The translations under genes and the position numbers were made by a program. From the NCBI GenBank assembly GCA_002309395.1, contig DBWU01000033.1:9120-22131 (forward strand): 13,012 nucleotides of DNA, written 5' to 3'. The notes under the pieces are model-generated. The model ran no database searches. It had not been told where the DNA came from and saw nothing but the letters and a program-made list of their open reading frames with translations. Within the stretch, counting starts at the first letter, position 1, and every line of letters starts with the position of its first letter. Origin of the DNA: Oscillospiraceae bacterium UBA1230. Lineage in GTDB: Bacteria; Bacillota; Clostridia; Oscillospirales; Oscillospiraceae. Below, piece after piece: positions 13,006 to 13,012 of this stretch.

Positions 13006-13012
13006 TCCATGA

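Overview
The window reads as ordinary chromosome of a moderately GC-rich Gram-positive anaerobe of the class Clostridia, probably a gut Oscillospiraceae/Ruminococcaceae-type organism. This is inferred from strong AGGAGG-type ribosome binding sites, sigma-A-like promoters, a Gram-positive-style lipoprotein with a DHHW domain, BMP-type nucleoside transport genes and compact hairpin terminators. No species can be named from sequence alone.

Layout. (1) Positions 1-4735 hold a BMP/PnrA-type nucleoside ABC importer. The 3' part of the substrate-binding protein gene ends in a strong terminator. A separate promoter, with a perfect palindrome in its spacer, then drives a duplicated-domain ATPase and two overlapping permease genes, closed by a second terminator. 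(2) Positions 4758-5660 encode an RluA-family 23S rRNA pseudouridine synthase. (3) Positions 5680-7317, on the minus strand, form a tightly overlapping three-gene operon: an AbrB/MazE-like regulator, an exporter-type ATPase and an ABC-2 membrane protein. It is divergent from (4) rsmA (7467-8324), and back-to-back consensus promoters lie between them. (5) A LysR-type regulator (8474-9370) follows. (6) The 278-base gap 9371-9648 is filled by a series of hairpins. An identical 35-base palindrome terminates each of the two convergent flanking genes, and a 194-base segment with 10-base inverted ends and several internal palindromes lies between the two copies. (7) Positions 9649-11079 (minus) encode a secreted lipoprotein with four 27-residue cysteine-rich repeats fused to a DHHW (AlgX/AlgJ-like SGNH) domain. 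(8) Positions 11348-13005 hold xpt (xanthine phosphoribosyltransferase) followed by a GMP synthase made only of the ATP-pyrophosphatase/dimerisation part, with no glutaminase domain.

How the genes fit together: the importer at the left and xpt plus GMP synthase at the right could serve purine acquisition together (uptake, base to XMP, XMP to GMP), though they are not one operon. rsmA and the RluA-family enzyme are rRNA modification genes. The AbrB-like/ABC operon is probably a self-regulated exporter.

I see no CRISPR, phage, transposase, tRNA or rRNA gene. Most of the window is conventional. The parts most worth a second look are the hairpin array at 9373-9647, the repeat-bearing DHHW lipoprotein, the glutaminase-less GMP synthase and the two candidate operators (984-998 and 7339-7355).
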